Origin: a virus
Direction: 5' to 3' (one strand)
DNA: 22,776 nucleotides
Virus record (IMG/VR): IMGVR_UViG_3300043427_002533
Span: 1-22,776 of that record
Part shown: positions 21,597 to 22,776 of the stretch, one piece after another
How positions within the stretch are numbered: position 1 is the stretch's first letter
Layout of the letters: each line of letters opens with the position of its first letter
Program-made: the position numbers and the translations under genes
Notes under the pieces: generated by a model
The model's database searches: none
Seen by the model: the letters and a program-made list of their open reading frames with translations, nothing else
Told to the model about the DNA's origin: nothing

Positions 21597-22109
21597 TTAA
21601 TTTACTAATACACGACTAATTGCTGTTATAACGCTAGCAATACGGCCAATATCACGTAGTTGTTCTACTGTATAGCCTTCTTTTTTAAGTGTATCGTAAT
21701 GTGCTTTTACACAAAAATGACACTTGCCTACAATTGAGGCAGCTAAACTGTAGGCCTCAAATTTAGCTTTAGTAGTGAAACCATGTGTGTTAATAGCGTT
21801 CATACGTAGTTGTGCTGGCAGCCCACTAAGTTGCTCGTCACCAGCCATTTCTACATATGGATACCACGTATTATTTTGTGCCATTAGACTAGCTGCAGTA
21901 ATAACAGCATAAGCTTCTTGACTATCAGTCATTTCAGTTTCTAGCCATGTCCACAATTTATGATTACCTGTGGCAAATGCAGCTGCTAGTGCAATATATT
22001 CAGCATCTTCACCTAATGAGCTACGCTTAATTACGTTATCTAAATTTAGTTTTGCATCTTTAGCATAGTCTGGTACGGCTTGCTTGACTTTGTCTACCCA
22101 GTGCGTCAC
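21597..22109 (-). CDS. ahpD: AhpD-like alkylhydroperoxidase (carboxymuconolactone decarboxylase fold)
   Basis: Adaptor and weak peroxidase that re-reduces AhpC using dihydrolipoamide from host 2-oxoacid dehydrogenases. The all-helical product carries the CXXC site CHFC at 130-133 followed by H137, with E118 before it; these positions coincide with E118, C130, C133 and H137 of Mycobacterium tuberculosis AhpD, although H132 of that enzyme is F here with H at 131. I chose the GTG at 22109, which overlaps the ahpC stop as GTGA and has GGAG seven bases upstream, giving 170 residues, close to the usual 175. An ATG further upstream at 22145 would overlap ahpC by 40 bases without a ribosome site. Translationally coupled to ahpC; both ahead of tRNA-Val. 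Confidence 0.9.
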   Translation of the reverse strand: MTHWVDKVKQAVPDYAKDAKLNLDNVIKRSSLGEDAEYIALAAAFATGNHKLWTWLETEMTDSQEAYAVITAASLMAQNNTWYPYVEMAGDEQLSGLPAQLRMNAINTHGFTTKAKFEAYSLAASIVGKCHFCVKAHYDTLKKEGYTVEQLRDIGRIASVITAISRVLVN

Positions 22110-22681
22110 AGTGTTGCTCCGCCTACTGTACGGTTGCAGGCACAAAGTTCACCAGTTTGTAGTGCGTCTAACACACGTAATGTTTCTTCTGGCGATCTAC
22201 CTACGTTTAGGTTATTCACTGTAACATGCTGAATAACATTGTCTGGGTCGACGATAAATGTTGCACGTAGTGCTGCACCTGCTGGTACATAAAATACGCC
22301 CAGCTGTTCAATTAGGCTAAGGTTTTTATAGCCAATGCCAAAATCATCGTCCATCCACTCATTACCACGACGTTGTGTATCAGCAAATTGAATGTGCTTG
22401 ATCTTAGCCAAATCCTCGTGACTACGTTGCCAAGCAAGTTTGCAGAATTCATTGTCAGTGCTGCCTGTTAATAGAACGGCATCACGGTCTTGGAAGTCCT
22501 GAAACAATTTATCATATGCCACAATCTCAGTGGGACATACAAATGTAAAATCTTTGGGGTAGTATACTAAGACTTTCCACTTGCCTGGAAAGCTGGTTTC
22601 AGTAATATCAAAAAACTGGTCACTGCCTGGGTTGATGCCAGTTACTAGAAATGGTTTTAATTTATCGCCTACTGTTTTCAT
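22106..22681 (-). CDS. ahpC: AhpC, two-cysteine peroxiredoxin (AhpD-dependent type)
   Basis: Reduces hydrogen peroxide, organic hydroperoxides and possibly peroxynitrite. The 191-residue thioredoxin-fold protein has the peroxidatic site YPKDFTFVCPTE with C49, active-site arginine R139 in ALRATFIVD, and a C-terminal resolving pair C180-A-C182 (ELCACNRT). The CXC tail is typical of the AhpC group that pairs with AhpD rather than AhpF, as in mycobacteria and some proteobacteria, and ahpD is the next gene. The ATG at 22681 has AAGG six bases upstream and lies 17 bases after the encoded CCA of tRNA-Gly; a longer in-frame reading to 22759 runs into the tRNA and is not credible. All key residues are intact, so the enzyme should work. 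Confidence 0.95.
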   Translation of the reverse strand: MKTVGDKLKPFLVTGINPGSDQFFDITETSFPGKWKVLVYYPKDFTFVCPTEIVAYDKLFQDFQDRDAVLLTGSTDNEFCKLAWQRSHEDLAKIKHIQFADTQRRGNEWMDDDFGIGYKNLSLIEQLGVFYVPAGAALRATFIVDPDNVIQHVTVNNLNVGRSPEETLRVLDALQTGELCACNRTVGGATL

Positions 22682-22698
22682 AAATACCTTGTGTTGTG

Positions 22699-22774
22699 TG
22701 GAGCGGCAAATCGGTCTCGAACCGACAACATCCTGCTTGGAAGGCAGGTGCTCTACCAATTGAGCTATTGCCGC
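22699..22774 (-). tRNA. tRNA-Gly (UCC anticodon)
   Basis: Complete cloverleaf on the minus strand: acceptor GCGGCAA / TTGCCGC, D-arm AGCTCAATTGGTAGAGC, anticodon stem CCTGC/GCAGG with loop CTTCCAA giving UCC, T-arm GTCGGTTCGAGACCGAT, discriminator T, and CCA encoded at 22701-22699. It reads GGA and GGG. It is the first element of the ahpC-ahpD operon visible here; the promoter must lie beyond the right edge. Confidence 0.95.
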
Positions 22775-22776
22775 GT

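Noticed and set aside
22106-22759. Longer ahpC reading frame starting inside tRNA-Gly
   Set aside because: The extra 26 residues would be translated from the tRNA body. The ATG at 22681 has AAGG upstream and matches the normal AhpC N-terminus.

Overview
This window is a 22.8-kb piece of an AT-rich, double-stranded DNA phage genome. Every gene I can support lies on the minus strand, so transcription runs from high to low coordinates. The replication block has the gene set and approximate order of the early region of phage T5 and its relatives (Demerecviridae-like): split NAD-dependent ligase, D5-like DNA-binding protein, DnaB-type helicase, primase, family A polymerase, D10-type helicase, single-strand-binding protein, SbcD/SbcC (gp47/gp46) nuclease, Hjc-like nuclease and flap endonuclease. 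I see no integrase, transposase, rRNA, CRISPR array or structural virion gene. The host cannot be named. It must use a sigma-70-type consensus, because six promoters with exact TATAAT and a 17-bp spacer are visible.

Region A (22.8-19.1 kb, read downward) is an accessory operon punctuated by tRNAs: tRNA-Gly(UCC), ahpC, ahpD, tRNA-Val(UAC), a GT17-like glycosyltransferase fused to a methyltransferase, a GT2-like glycosyltransferase, tRNA-CAU (probably tRNA-Ile2), then a strong terminator. The peroxiredoxin AhpC and its reductant protein AhpD form a complete peroxide-scavenging couple, which is unusual cargo for a phage.

Region B (19.1-14.5 kb) begins with a near-perfect promoter. It carries small, mostly unknown early genes: basic and membrane proteins, two helix-turn-helix proteins, a GH130/GH43-like beta-propeller protein, a TPR-like protein and a PC4-like single-strand-binding coactivator. 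One promoter contains a perfect palindrome in its spacer, and a terminator follows the small HTH gene.

Region C (14.5-0 kb) is the replication and recombination module. LigA (adenylation and OB domains) and LigB (zinc finger, HhH, BRCT) are separate genes with separate promoters, and the ligA promoter predicts an essentially leaderless mRNA. The D5-like protein follows and ends at a terminator. A tightly overlapping run then covers a small unknown protein, helicase, primase, polymerase, an unknown protein and the D10-like helicase. A promoter precedes the unknown-protein/SSB pair, which ends in a hairpin. SbcD, a 63-residue protein, SbcC, a 58-residue protein and the Hjc-like nuclease follow, and a perfect consensus promoter starts the flap endonuclease, which runs off the left edge.

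Together region C supplies a self-sufficient replisome and recombination-dependent replication machinery. Region A supplies translation support, redox defence and glycan modification. Many genes start within or next to the preceding stop codon, and several use GTG or TTG starts supported by Shine-Dalgarno sequences.
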